Source: Streptomyces sp. RerS4
Lineage (GTDB): Bacteria > Actinomycetota > Actinomycetes > Streptomycetales > Streptomycetaceae
DNA: 64,000 nt
Assembly (NCBI RefSeq): GCF_023515955.1
Contig: NZ_CP097322.1
Location: 4,016,501 to 4,080,500, forward strand
Reading direction: 5' to 3'
The notes below the pieces were generated by a model. The model was not told where the DNA came from. It did not search any database and saw nothing but the letters and a program-made list of their open reading frames with translations. Positions 43,269 to 52,092 of the stretch are shown here, piece after piece (the stretch's first letter is position 1; every line of letters starts with the position of its first letter). The translations under genes and the position numbers were made by a program.

Positions 43269-44387
43269 TCAGAGCTGCTCGATCACGTAGTCGACGCACG
43301 CGGTCAGCGCCTGCACGTCCGCCGGGTCGATCGCCGGGAACATCGCGACGCGCAGCTGGTTGCGGCCGAGCTTGCGGTACGGCTCGGTGTCCACGATGCC
43401 GTTGGCGCGCAGCACCTTGGCGACGGCGGCGGCGTCGATGTCGTCCGAGAAGTCGATCGTGCCGATGACCGCCGAGCGCTTGTCGGCGTCCTGGACGAAC
43501 GGGCTCGCGTACTTCGAGGCCTCGGCCCAGCCGTACAGGTGGCGCGCGCTGGCCGCCGTACGGCCGGTGGTGAACTCCAGGCCGCCCTGGCCGTTCATCC
43601 ACTCCAGCTGCTGGTTCAGCAGGAAGAGGGTGGCGAGCGCCGGGGTGTTGTACGTCTGGTTCTTCAGCGAGTTGTCGATCGCCGTCGGCAGCGAGAAGAA
43701 CTCCGGGATGTGCCGGCCGGACGCGTGCACGCGGGCCGCGCGCTCCAGGGCCGCCGGGGAGAACGCCGCCAGCCACAGGCCGCCCTCGGAGGCGAAGGAC
43801 TTCTGCGGGGCGAAGTAGTAGACGTCGGTCTCCGTGATGTCCACCGGCAGACCGCCGGCGCCGGAGGTCGCGTCCACCAGAACGAGGGACCCGGCGTCCG
43901 CGCCCGCGACGCGCTTGATCGGCGCCGCGACGCCCGTCGAGGTCTCGTTGTGCGTGTACGCGTACACGTCCACGCCCGCCTCGGCCACCGGCTCGGGGTG
44001 CGTGCCCGGCTCGGAGGAGATCACCGAGGGCTCGTCCAGCCACGGCGCGAGCTTCGCGGCCTTGGCGAACTTGGAGGAGAACTCGCCGAAGGTGAGGTGC
44101 TGCGACTTCCGCTCGATGAGGCCGGCGGTCGCGATGTCCCAGAAGGCGGTGGAGCCGCCGTTGCCCAGGATCACCTCGTAGCCCTCGGGGAGGGAGAAGA
44201 GGTCCCGGAGCCCCTGGCGCACCGAGCCGACCAGGTTCTTGACCGGGGCCTGGCGGTGGGAGGTTCCGAGCAGGGAGGTACCGGTGGCGGCGAGGGCGTC
44301 CAGCGCCTCGGTCCGCACCTTGGAGGGGCCCGCGCCGAAGCGTCCGTCGGCGGGCTTGATGTCAGCGGGAATCTGGATCTCGGCCAC
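43269..44387 (-). CDS. serC: Phosphoserine aminotransferase
   Basis: A 372-residue PLP enzyme that transfers the amino group of glutamate to 3-phosphohydroxypyruvate in serine synthesis, and acts in B6 synthesis in some bacteria. ATG at 44387. The sequence is the actinobacterial type: GRFGAGPSKVRTEALDAL, LGTSHRQAPVKNLVGSVRQGL, VILGNGGSTAFWDIA, YTHNETSTGVAAPI, LVDATSGAGGLP and the PLP lysine K196 in YFAPQKSFASEGGLW. The end AMFPAIDPADVQALTACVDYVI is complete. It is a single-gene unit here. Confidence 0.95.
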   Translation of the reverse strand: MAEIQIPADIKPADGRFGAGPSKVRTEALDALAATGTSLLGTSHRQAPVKNLVGSVRQGLRDLFSLPEGYEVILGNGGSTAFWDIATAGLIERKSQHLTFGEFSSKFAKAAKLAPWLDEPSVISSEPGTHPEPVAEAGVDVYAYTHNETSTGVAAPIKRVAGADAGSLVLVDATSGAGGLPVDITETDVYYFAPQKSFASEGGLWLAAFSPAALERAARVHASGRHIPEFFSLPTAIDNSLKNQTYNTPALATLFLLNQQLEWMNGQGGLEFTTGRTAASARHLYGWAEASKYASPFVQDADKRSAVIGTIDFSDDIDAAAVAKVLRANGIVDTEPYRKLGRNQLRVAMFPAIDPADVQALTACVDYVIEQL

Positions 44388-44564
44388 GAGCGGAGCGTAT
44401 CGGGTCGCGCGGCGGGCTTCTCACGGGCGTCCAGCGGATGAGACGGATGGGGGACGGACGGATGGCGCGGCTCGGGGTGCGGGGCGTGTCGGTTCGATGA
44501 AGCCTGGGTCGATGTAAGGCAAAACACGGCGGCATGGCCCTTACATGCCCCTTAGGCTGGATTC

Positions 44565-45527
44565 ATGCCCGTCCCCTCCGCGTCCCCGACGACCTCCCCC
44601 GCGCCCCCGTCCACGGACGCCTCTGCCGCCTCTGCTGCCTCTGCTGTCTCAGCCGCCCCGGCCGTTTCGGCCCGGACGCGGTTCGGACCGGTCGCGCTCG
44701 TGGTCTCCGCCGGCGTCTCGGTGCAGTTCGGCTCCGCCCTCGCGGTCATGGTCATGCCCCGGGTGGGGGCGGCGGGCGTGGTCGGCCTGCGCCTCGCGGC
44801 CGCCGCGCTGGTGCTGCTGCTCCTGTGCCGACCCCGGCTGCGCGGCCACACCCGTGCGGACTGGGGCACGGTGATCGCGTTCGGCGTGGCCATGGCGGGC
44901 ATGAACGGCCTCTTCTACCAGGCCATCGACCGCATCCCGCTCGGCCCCGCCGTGACCCTGGAGGTCCTCGGCCCGCTGGTCCTGTCCGTGGTCGTCTCGC
45001 GGCGCCTGGTGAACCTGCTGTGGGCCGGCCTGGCCCTCGGCGGCGTGGCGCTGCTCGCCGGCCACGGTGGCGGGGCGGGCTTCGGCGGCCTCGACCCGGT
45101 GGGAGCGGCGTACGCCGTCGGCGCGGGCGCCATGTGGGCGGCGTACATCGTCTTCAGCGCCCGTACGGGCCGCCGCTTCCCGCAGGCGGACGGCCTCGCG
45201 CTGGCGATGGCCGTCGCGGCCGTGATCTCCCTGCCGCTGGGCCTGGCCGAGGCGGGCTCCGCCCTGGTGGTGCCGAGCACGCTGGCGCTCGGCCTCGGGG
45301 TGGCGCTGCTGTCGTCCGTACTGCCGTACACGTTGGAGCTGCTCGCCCTGCGCCGGATGCCGGCGCCGACCTTCGCGATCCTGATGAGCCTGGAACCGGC
45401 CATCGCGGCGACCGCCGGCTTCCTGATCCTGAACCAGGCGATGACGGCGCTCGACGCGCTCGCCATCGCCCTGGTCATCGCGGCCAGCATGGGCGCGGTC
45501 CGCTCCCAGACCGGCAAGCCGGCCTGA
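44565..45527 (+). CDS. EamA/DMT-family exporter (RhtA-like)
   Basis: A 320-residue inner-membrane transporter. A Ser/Ala/Pro-rich leader of about 35 residues precedes ten helices in two EamA repeats: GPVALVVSAGVSVQFGSALAV, LRLAAAALVLLLLC, GVAMAGMNGLFYQAIDRIPLGPAVTLEVLGPL, AVGAGAMWAAYIVFSARTG, and in repeat 2 VALLSSVLPYTLELLALRRMPAPTFAILMSLEPAIAATAGFLIL. The last block is close to RhtA, a threonine/homoserine exporter. The final Pro-Ala-stop is part of a repeat end shared with the HAD gene at 20700. Confidence 0.88.
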   Translation: MPVPSASPTTSPAPPSTDASAASAASAVSAAPAVSARTRFGPVALVVSAGVSVQFGSALAVMVMPRVGAAGVVGLRLAAAALVLLLLCRPRLRGHTRADWGTVIAFGVAMAGMNGLFYQAIDRIPLGPAVTLEVLGPLVLSVVVSRRLVNLLWAGLALGGVALLAGHGGGAGFGGLDPVGAAYAVGAGAMWAAYIVFSARTGRRFPQADGLALAMAVAAVISLPLGLAEAGSALVVPSTLALGLGVALLSSVLPYTLELLALRRMPAPTFAILMSLEPAIAATAGFLILNQAMTALDALAIALVIAASMGAVRSQTGKPA

Positions 45528-45546
45528 TCCGAAAGACACCCCCTAG
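45519..45546. repeat. Solo end of the GTGTCTTTCGGATCA repeat between convergent stops
   Basis: The 28 bases at 45519-45546 are identical to those ending the HAD gene at 20692-20719. TGA within it (45525-45527) stops the EamA gene, and the closing CTAG (45543-45546), read on the other strand, gives the TAG stop of the CocE-type gene. Only one arm of the palindrome is present. Confidence 0.75.
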
Positions 45547-47189
45547 TCGGTGCTCCACGGGTCGACCGGCAGGTCCAGGCAGGACGGGGTCGGCTCGGGG
45601 GAGGTGAAGGCCAGCGTGGCGCGGGGCAGGTTCGCGTCGGCGTGGAAGGGGTCGCGGGTGGCCAGCACCAGCAGCAGGCGGTGCCCGCGCGGGATGTCGT
45701 GGGCGACGGCCTGGAGGGTGAGGTCCGCGACGACGAGACTGTCCGGCGGCGAGTCGAGGTCGCTGTACGGGGCCTGCGTGAGCGGTCGCGTCGAGCCGTC
45801 CGGGGCCAGGTCCAGCAGACGGGCGACGAAGCTGGAGCCGGGGTTCGCGGCCCGGTAGGTGACGCGCAGGCGCGGGGCGCCGCGCAGTCGGGCGGTCCGC
45901 GTCAGCGGTGCGGAGACCCAGGTGGCCCCCGCCGGTCCGGTTCCGGGGCGCGGGTCGGGCCGGCGGCGGTGGGCGGGGGGTGTCGCCAGGTCGGCGGTCG
46001 CCGGGTGCGGGGCGTCGACCCCGCACAGGACGGGCGCCGACCAGCCCGGGTCGGGTCCGGCGGCCAGTTCCCCGGAGCCCGTCAGGTACAGGCGGTGGAG
46101 CGGGCCGGTGAACGTGGGCCACCCGGGGCGGTGTTCCAGGCGTCCGGTGCCGCTCACCTCGCCGACCACCCCGCCCTCGGCGTCGATGCCGTTGTCGACG
46201 CCGCGCAGGTGGTGGTCGAACCAGCGGTGCGCGTCCGTCCAGGGCCGCTCGGGCCGCCCCAGCAGCCCCGGCGTTCCGTCGAGCGGGGGCCGGTCGGCCG
46301 TGAGGTCGAGCCGCTTGGGGCCCGTCAGCTCCTCGAAGAACCGCAGGGTCTGATTGACGGGGAAGAGCGGGTCCCGCCAGGACTGCGCGAGGAACACCGC
46401 CACCCGGTGCCGGTCGAACTCCTTGAGGTGGGTGAGGGCCGAACGCCGCTCCGCCCAGCGCCGGGTGGCCGCCGGATCCCGGCCGGTCAGGACGTTCTCC
46501 AGGGCGCGTTCGGTCCGGGCCGACAGGCGGGCCCGCACCGCGCCGGTGAGGAAGGTCCGCGCGGCGGCGGTGCGGCGCGTGCGGTTCTCGTAGAACACCG
46601 CGTCCAGGTCGCTCCAGCCGGCGAGGGCGGCCACCGCGCCCACCCGGGCGTCGTGCGCGGCGGCGAGCTGCGCGATGCCGGCGCCGTACGAGAACCCGAG
46701 GAACCCCGCGCCGGTGACGGGTCCCGCCGCCCGCCCGGTCAGGTGGTCCAGGGCCTGCCGGGCGTCGGTCACGTCGAGCGGCCCCGCGAAGTCGGCCAGG
46801 CCCTCGGAGGCCCCGAAACCGCGCGGGCTGTAGGCCAGCACGTCGTAGCCGCGCGCCGCGAGCAGCGCGCCCTGGACGGCGTACGCGAGCCGGCCGAGGT
46901 CGGTCCACGGCGCGGGCAGCACCACCACCGGGCGCGGCCGGGAGTCGGTGTGCCGCCACAGCGCGGCGTCGAGGCGGTCGCCGCCGGCGCCCGTGACGTG
47001 CTCGCGGCTGAAGACGGCCACCTCCCGCGCCGCCTCGGCCACGGCGGCGAGGTCGCCCGGCAGCCCGGCGAGGTCGCCGCCGCGCTCCAGGGCGTCGGCG
47101 AACGCGGTGAGGGGGCCGGCGGGGAGGAGCGGGAGGGCGGGGCCGCCGGGGGGCGGCTCGGTCGGGTGCGTGGAGTTGGAGTGGCTCAC
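45543..47189 (-). CDS. CocE/NonD-type alpha/beta hydrolase (X-Pro dipeptidyl-peptidase-like)
   Basis: A 548-residue protein. GTG at 47189 overlaps the stop of a His-rich frame upstream (GTGA). The N-terminal hydrolase domain has VVLPAPWTDLGRLAYAVQGALLAARGYDVLAYSPRGFGASEG, the nucleophile elbow GFLGFSYGAGIAQLAAAHDA, the acid in VFLAQSWRDPLFPVNQTLRFF and a catalytic His candidate in AHRWFDHHLRGVDNG. A C-terminal jelly-roll domain follows (about 330-548), as in CocE and PepX enzymes. No signal peptide is seen. Substrates could be esters, peptides or lactams. The stop codon lies in a repeat end. Confidence 0.85.
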   Translation of the reverse strand: MSHSNSTHPTEPPPGGPALPLLPAGPLTAFADALERGGDLAGLPGDLAAVAEAAREVAVFSREHVTGAGGDRLDAALWRHTDSRPRPVVVLPAPWTDLGRLAYAVQGALLAARGYDVLAYSPRGFGASEGLADFAGPLDVTDARQALDHLTGRAAGPVTGAGFLGFSYGAGIAQLAAAHDARVGAVAALAGWSDLDAVFYENRTRRTAAARTFLTGAVRARLSARTERALENVLTGRDPAATRRWAERRSALTHLKEFDRHRVAVFLAQSWRDPLFPVNQTLRFFEELTGPKRLDLTADRPPLDGTPGLLGRPERPWTDAHRWFDHHLRGVDNGIDAEGGVVGEVSGTGRLEHRPGWPTFTGPLHRLYLTGSGELAAGPDPGWSAPVLCGVDAPHPATADLATPPAHRRRPDPRPGTGPAGATWVSAPLTRTARLRGAPRLRVTYRAANPGSSFVARLLDLAPDGSTRPLTQAPYSDLDSPPDSLVVADLTLQAVAHDIPRGHRLLLVLATRDPFHADANLPRATLAFTSPEPTPSCLDLPVDPWSTD

Positions 47190-47395
47190 TGGTCATCCTC
47201 GTCGTCGGTCGGCACGGACGTGTTCGGATGGCGGTGCGGGTGCGGGTGCGGGTGCTGATGGCGATGCGGGTGCGGATGGGGCGCGGGCTCGGGCTCGGGC
47301 TCGGGCTGCGCGCGGGGCCAGTATCGGCGCGGCCGGCGGCGGCTTCCGGCGGCTTCGGCGCGGACGGCCGGATCCGCCCCGTCCCCTCCGTCCAC
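47186..47395 (-). CDS. Possible His/Pro-rich small protein coupled to the CocE-type gene
   Basis: A 69-residue candidate whose stop overlaps the GTG of the hydrolase. The C-terminal half is PEPEPEPAPHPHPHRHQ then HPHPHPHRHPN and an acidic end (TDDEDDQ), which looks like a metal-binding tail of the nickel or zinc type. The His/Pro run is encoded by short GGGTGC and GGGCTC microsatellites, so it could also be a chance product of the repeat. The start (near 47395) has no clear ribosome site. I keep it only because of the GTGA coupling. Confidence 0.3.
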   Translation of the reverse strand: MDGGDGADPAVRAEAAGSRRRPRRYWPRAQPEPEPEPAPHPHPHRHQHPHPHPHRHPNTSVPTDDEDDQ

Positions 47396-47495
47396 TCCGC
47401 CGGTCGTGCGCCGTCGCCTCGCTGGGGGGACGGGGCGCCGCCCCGCGCATGCGGCCCGAGGGCGCGTCCGCCCGGACTGGCGCGAAGCGGCGAAA

Positions 47496-47517
47496 AATCA
47501 TGCAAGCGTGCTTGATT
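47496..47517. promoter_or_regulatory. Candidate TetR-type operator before the AtuA operon
   Basis: AATCATGCAAGCGTGCTTGATT contains the perfect inverted repeat CAAGC-GT-GCTTG (47503-47514) and extended partial symmetry. It lies 53 bases before the first gene of the acyl-CoA operon. AAGCnnGCTT-type sites are known for several TetR regulators of lipid degradation. The TetR gene at 56139, at the end of the operon, is the natural candidate. Confidence 0.55.
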
Positions 47518-47569
47518 GTTTCCAGGACCCCTGCCACGCTTCCCCTCACGCCGAGAGGGGAGCACCGCC

Positions 47570-48373
47570 GTGCCCGATCCGTCAGCCGTCGCCGTCTTCG
47601 CCGACCTCCGGGACGAGAGCCTCGACCTCGACCTCCTGGTCGGGCCGTTGGCCGGCCCCGACTGGGCCCTTCCCACCCCCGCGAGCGGGTGGAGCATCGC
47701 CCACCAGATCGCCCACCTGCACTGGACCGACCGGGCCGCGCTGCTCTCCCTCACCGACGCCGAGGGCTTCGCCGAGATGGTCGCGGTGGCCCTGAAGGCG
47801 CCCGACAGCTTCGTCGACGAGGGCGCCGAGGAAGGCGCGCGCCTCGCCCCGCCCGAGCTGCTGGCGCGGTGGCGGGCCGGCCGGGCCGCGCTCGACGCGG
47901 CGCTCGCCGCGGCCCCGCCCGACGTCCGCTTCCCCTGGTACGGGCCCCCGATGAAGGCCGCCTCGATGGCGAGCGCCCGCCTCATGGAGACCTGGGCACA
48001 CGGCCAGGACGTCGCCGACGCCCTCGGCGTGCGCCGCGCCCCCACCGCCCGGCTGCGGCACGTCGCGCGGATCGGGGCGCGGACCCGCGACTACGCGTAC
48101 GCCATGCGCGGACTGACGCCGCCCGCAGGGGAGTTCCGCGTGGAGCTCGACGCGCCCGACGGCTCCGGGCTGTGGGCGTACGGGCCCCCGGACGCCGACC
48201 AGCGCGTGGCCGGGCCCGCCCTCGATTTCTGCCTGCTGGTCACCCGTAGGGCCCACCGGGCCGACCTCGCGCTGACCGCGACCGGCCCCGACGCCAACCG
48301 TTGGCTGGACATCGCGCAGGCCTTCGCGGGGCCCGCCGGGCCGGGGCGCGCCCCGGCGGGCGGTGCGCGGTGA
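47570..48373 (+). CDS. TIGR03084-type DinB/mycothiol-dependent enzyme-like protein
   Basis: A 267-residue cytosolic protein, first gene of a seven-gene unit. GTG at 47570 follows GAGAGGGGAG. The DinB/maleylpyruvate-isomerase-like fold is shown by the metal ligands in GWSIAHQIAHLHWTDRAALL and METWAHGQDVADALGV (His residues of a three-His site), with VDEGAEEG and LARWRAGRAAL helices between. The second half (MRGLTPPAGEFRVELDAPDGS onward) is the family's C-terminal domain. Mycothiol use is inferred from relatives. The stop overlaps the AtuA start (GTGA). Confidence 0.88.
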   Translation: MPDPSAVAVFADLRDESLDLDLLVGPLAGPDWALPTPASGWSIAHQIAHLHWTDRAALLSLTDAEGFAEMVAVALKAPDSFVDEGAEEGARLAPPELLARWRAGRAALDAALAAAPPDVRFPWYGPPMKAASMASARLMETWAHGQDVADALGVRRAPTARLRHVARIGARTRDYAYAMRGLTPPAGEFRVELDAPDGSGLWAYGPPDADQRVAGPALDFCLLVTRRAHRADLALTATGPDANRWLDIAQAFAGPAGPGRAPAGGAR

Positions 48374-50489
48374 GCCGCCGGCCGCTGCGCGTGGGCAACG
48401 CGTCCGGCTTCTACGGGGACCGGTTCGGGGCGCTGCGCGAGATGCTGACCGACGGGCCGCTGGACGTGCTGACCGGCGACTACCTCGCCGAACTCACCCT
48501 GCTCATCCTCGGCCGCGACCGGCTGAGGAATCCGGAACTCGGCTACGCGAAGACGTTCCTGCGGCAGTTGGAGGAGGCGCTGGGGCTCGCGCACGAGCGG
48601 GGCGTACGGATCGTCACGAACGCGGGCGGGCTCAATCCGGCGGGACTCGCCACCGCCGTACGGGAACTCGCCGCGAAGGCGGGCATCGCGGTGGCGGTGG
48701 CCCACGTGGAGGGCGACGACCTCATGCCGTGGGCGGAGGGGGCGCTGACCGCCAACGCGTACCTGGGCGGCGCCGGGATCACGGCCTGCCTGCGGGCGGG
48801 CGCGGACGTGGTCGTCACCGGCCGGGTCACGGACGCGGCGCTGGTGAGCGGGCCGGCCGCGTGGTGGTTCGACTGGGGGCCCGAGGAGTACGACCGGCTG
48901 GCGGGGGCGGTGGTCGCCGGGCACGTGCTGGAGTGCGGGACGCAGGCCACCGGCGGCAACTACGCGTTCTTCACCGCCCACGACGTCCGGCGGCCCGGCT
49001 TTCCGCTCGCGGAGATCCACGAGGACGGCTCGGCGGTCATCACGAAGCATCCGGGAACGGGCGGCGTCGTCACCCCGGGCACCGTCACCGCCCAACTGCT
49101 GTACGAGACGCAGGGCGTGCGCTACCTCGGCCCCGACGTGACGGCCCGTCTCGACACGGTGCGGCTGGCCGCCGAGGGGGCGGACCGGGTCCGGATCAGC
49201 GGGGTGCGGGGGGAGGCGCCGCCGGACACCCTCAAGGTGGGTGTCACCCGGATCGGGGGCTGGCGCAACGAGGTCGTCTTCGTCCTGACGGGGCTGGACA
49301 TCGAGGCGAAAGCCGCGCTGGTGCGGGAGCAGATGGCCGCGCCGCTGGAGGGGGTCGCCTCCCACGCCTGGACGCTGGCCCGGACGGACCACGCCGACGC
49401 CGACACGGAGGAGGAGGCCGCCGCGCTGCTGCGGCTGGTGGCCCGCGACCCGTCCCCGGACCGGGTGGGTCGCCCCCTGACGTCGGCGGCGGTGGAGTTG
49501 GCCCTGGCCAGCTACCCGGGCTTCCACGTGACGACCCCGCCGGGCCCCGCGTCCCCGTACGGCGTCTTCACCTCCACCACGACCCCGGCGACGACCGTCC
49601 CCCACACCGCCGCCCTCCCCGACGGCACCCGCCTCCGGATCCCCGCGCCCTTTCCCCGGGGCTCGGCCCCGGCGGGGCTGGGGGTTTCGGCGACGCCGGA
49701 CGCGCCCGCCCCGCCGGAACCCGGGGTTCCTTCAGCCTCGCCGGCGTTTGAGGCGCGGGGTTGGGGGGCGGGGGCGCCGGGACGGCGCCAGGGGGTTCGG
49801 GGCGGAGCCCCCGGAGCGGGGCCCGGGGCCGCAATCCCCGGCTTCGGGAAGGGGCGGGGCGGGGGAGAGCCCCGCAGGGCCGAGCCGCCGCCCGGCGTCA
49901 CCGGAGCCCGCGGGGCCGAGCCCGCGCCCGGGCCACAGGAGCCGGCGGGGCCGAGCCCGCGTCCCGGGCCACAGGAGCCGGCGGGGCCGAGCCCGCGTCC
50001 CGGGCCACAGGAGCCGGCGGGGCCGAGCCCGCGCCCGGGCCACAGGAGCCGGCGGGGCCGAGCCCGCGTCCCGGGCCACAGGAGCCGGCGGGGCCGAGCC
50101 CGCGTCCCGGGTCGGCGGAGCCCCCGGCCGCGACCGCCCGCGTCCCGCTGGGACTTGTCGCCGGGGCCCGCAGCGGCGACAAGGGCGGCGACGCCAACAT
50201 CGGCGTGTGGGTCGAGACGGCCCCCGCCTGGGCCTGGCTGCGCGACACCCTCACCGTCGAAGCCCTCCAACGGCTGCTCCCCGAGACCAACGGTCTCCCC
50301 GTACGCCGCCACGAGCTCCCGAACCTCCTGGCCCTGAACTTCACCATCACCGGCATCCTCGGCGACGGCGTCGCCTCCGGCCACCGCTTCGACCCCCAGG
50401 CCAAAGCCCTCGGCGAATGGCTCCGCGCCCGCCACCTCGACATCCCCACCCACCTCCTGCCGCCGCCACCCGCCCCGGAGGGGACATGA
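48370..50489 (+). CDS. atuA: AtuA-family acyclic terpene utilisation protein, frameshifted in a tandem repeat
   Basis: GTG at 48370 starts an AtuA main domain: LRVGNASGFYGDRFGALREML, YLAELTLLILGRDR, GVRIVTNAGGLNPAGLA, ADVVVTGRVTDAALVSGPAAWWFDWG, ECGTQATGGNYAFF, KHPGTGGVVTPGTVTAQLLYE. This frame runs to 50337. The AtuA C-terminal domain (PLGLVAGARSGDKGGDANIGVW to RHLDIPTHLLPPPPAPEGT) is in another frame, ending at 50489. The two join if one T is added after 50033 in a 36-bp repeat unit. Between the domains lies repeat-derived sequence (49660-50130) rich in Pro/Gly/Arg. AtuA proteins act in citronellol/geraniol or branched acyl-CoA degradation; the exact reaction is unknown. The stop overlaps the next gene by ATGA. 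Confidence 0.82.
49918..50111. repeat. 35/36-bp tandem array inside atuA
   Basis: Five full units and one partial unit start GAGCCCGCG at 49918, 49953, 49989, 50025, 50060 and 50096. Three units are 36 bases (GCGTCCCGGG), in frame and coding for PAGPSPRPGPQE. Units 1 and 4 are 35 bases (GCGCCCGGG, the T missing). Unit 4 throws the gene out of frame. Directly upstream (about 49735-49900) is a G/C-rich stretch that includes GCCGGCGTTTGAGG, the core of a Streptomyces intergenic repeat also present at 19916-19929. Confidence 0.88.
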
Positions 50490-52084
50490 CCCGACTCGGT
50501 ACCGCCGTCGACCCCGTCGACCCCGCGTACACCGCCGCCCGTACGGCCGCCCTCGAACGGCTCGACGCCCTGAACGCCGAACACGCCAAGGCCCTCGCCG
50601 GCGGCGGCGAGAAGTACACGGCCCGGCACAAGCGGCGCGGCAAGCTCCTCGCCCGGGAGCGCGTCGAGCTCCTGCTCGACCCCGACACCCCGTTCCTGGA
50701 GCTGTCGCCGCTCGCCGCCTGGGGCAGCGACTACCCCGTCGGCGCCTCGATGGTCACCGGCATCGGCACCGTCGAGGGCGTCGAGTGCCTGATCACCGCC
50801 AACGACCCCACCGTCCGCGGCGGCGCGTCCAACCCCTGGACCCTGAAGAAGGCCCTGCGGGCCAACGAGATCGCCCGCCAGAACCGACTGCCCTGCATCA
50901 GCCTCGTCGAGTCCGGCGGCGCCGACCTCCCCTCCCAGAAGGAGATCTTCATCCCGGGCGGCGCCATCTTCCGCGACCTCACCCGGCTCTCCGCCGACGG
51001 CATCCCCACCATCGCCGTCGTCTTCGGCAACTCCACCGCCGGCGGCGCGTACATCCCCGGGATGTCCGACCACACCGTCATGATCAAGGACCGCTCCAAG
51101 GTGTTCCTCGGTGGCCCGCCCCTGGTCAAGATGGCCACCGGCGAGGAGAGCGACGACGAATCCCTCGGCGGAGCCGACCTGCACGCCCGCACCTCCGGCC
51201 TCGCCGACCACTACGCCCTCGACGAGTACGACGCGATCCGCCAGGCCCGCCGCATCGTCGCCCGCCTCAACCACCGCAAGGCCCACCCCGATCCGCCGGC
51301 CGCCGTCGAGCCGCTGTACGACCCGGAGGAGCTGCTCGGGATCGTCCCGCCCGACCTGAAGACCCCCTTCGACCCGCGCGAGGTCATCGCCCGCCTCGTC
51401 GACGCCTCCGACTTCGACGAGTTCAAGCCGCTGTACGGCACCAGCCTCGTCACCGGCTGGGCCACCCTCCACGGCTATCCCGTCGGCATCCTCGCCAACG
51501 CCCAAGGCGTCCTCTTCAGCGCCGAATCGCAGAAGGCCGCCCAGTTCATCCAGCTCGCCAACCAGCGCGACATCCCGCTCCTCTTCCTCCACAACACCAC
51601 CGGCTACATGGTCGGCAAGGAGTACGAGGCCGGCGGCATCGTCAAACACGGCTCGATGATGATCAACGCCGTCTCCAACTCCCGCGTCCCGCACCTGTCC
51701 GTGCTCATCGGGGCCTCCTACGGCGCCGGCCACTACGGCATGTGCGGACGGGCCTACGAGCCCCGCTTCCTCTTCGCCTGGCCCAGCGCCAAGTCCGCCG
51801 TCATGGGCCCCCAGCAGCTCGCCGGCGTCCTGTCGATCGTCTCCCGCCAGTCGGCCGCCGCCAAGGGACTCCCGTACGACGAGGAACAGGACGCCGGGAT
51901 GCGCGCCTTCGTCGAGGCGCAGATCGAGTCCGAGTCCCTGCCGATGTTCCTGTCCGGGCGGCTGTACGACGACGGGGTCATCGACCCGCGCGACACCCGT
52001 ACCGTCCTCGGCCTGTGCCTGTCGGCCGTCCACAACGCCCCCGTCGAGGGCGCCCGCGGCGGCTTCGGCGTCTTCCGGATGTGA
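50486..52084 (+). CDS. Acyl-CoA carboxylase, carboxyltransferase (beta) subunit
   Basis: A 532-residue carboxyltransferase that moves CO2 from carboxybiotin to an acyl-CoA. ATG at 50486 overlaps the atuA stop. The sequence is most like methylcrotonyl- or geranyl-CoA carboxylase beta (LiuB/AtuC): KYTARHKRRGKLLARERVELLLD, TANDPTVRGGASNPWTLKKALRA, LVESGGADLPSQKEIFIPGG, FGNSTAGGAYIPGMSD, KVFLGGPPLVKMATGE, HNTTGYMVGKEYEAGGIVKHG and GASYGAGHYGMCGRAY. The biotin carboxylase partner follows eight bases after its stop. The acyl-CoA substrate (3-methylcrotonyl, geranyl or similar) is inferred from context. Confidence 0.92.
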   Translation: MTRLGTAVDPVDPAYTAARTAALERLDALNAEHAKALAGGGEKYTARHKRRGKLLARERVELLLDPDTPFLELSPLAAWGSDYPVGASMVTGIGTVEGVECLITANDPTVRGGASNPWTLKKALRANEIARQNRLPCISLVESGGADLPSQKEIFIPGGAIFRDLTRLSADGIPTIAVVFGNSTAGGAYIPGMSDHTVMIKDRSKVFLGGPPLVKMATGEESDDESLGGADLHARTSGLADHYALDEYDAIRQARRIVARLNHRKAHPDPPAAVEPLYDPEELLGIVPPDLKTPFDPREVIARLVDASDFDEFKPLYGTSLVTGWATLHGYPVGILANAQGVLFSAESQKAAQFIQLANQRDIPLLFLHNTTGYMVGKEYEAGGIVKHGSMMINAVSNSRVPHLSVLIGASYGAGHYGMCGRAYEPRFLFAWPSAKSAVMGPQQLAGVLSIVSRQSAAAKGLPYDEEQDAGMRAFVEAQIESESLPMFLSGRLYDDGVIDPRDTRTVLGLCLSAVHNAPVEGARGGFGVFRM

Positions 52085-52092
52085 GCCCGCCC

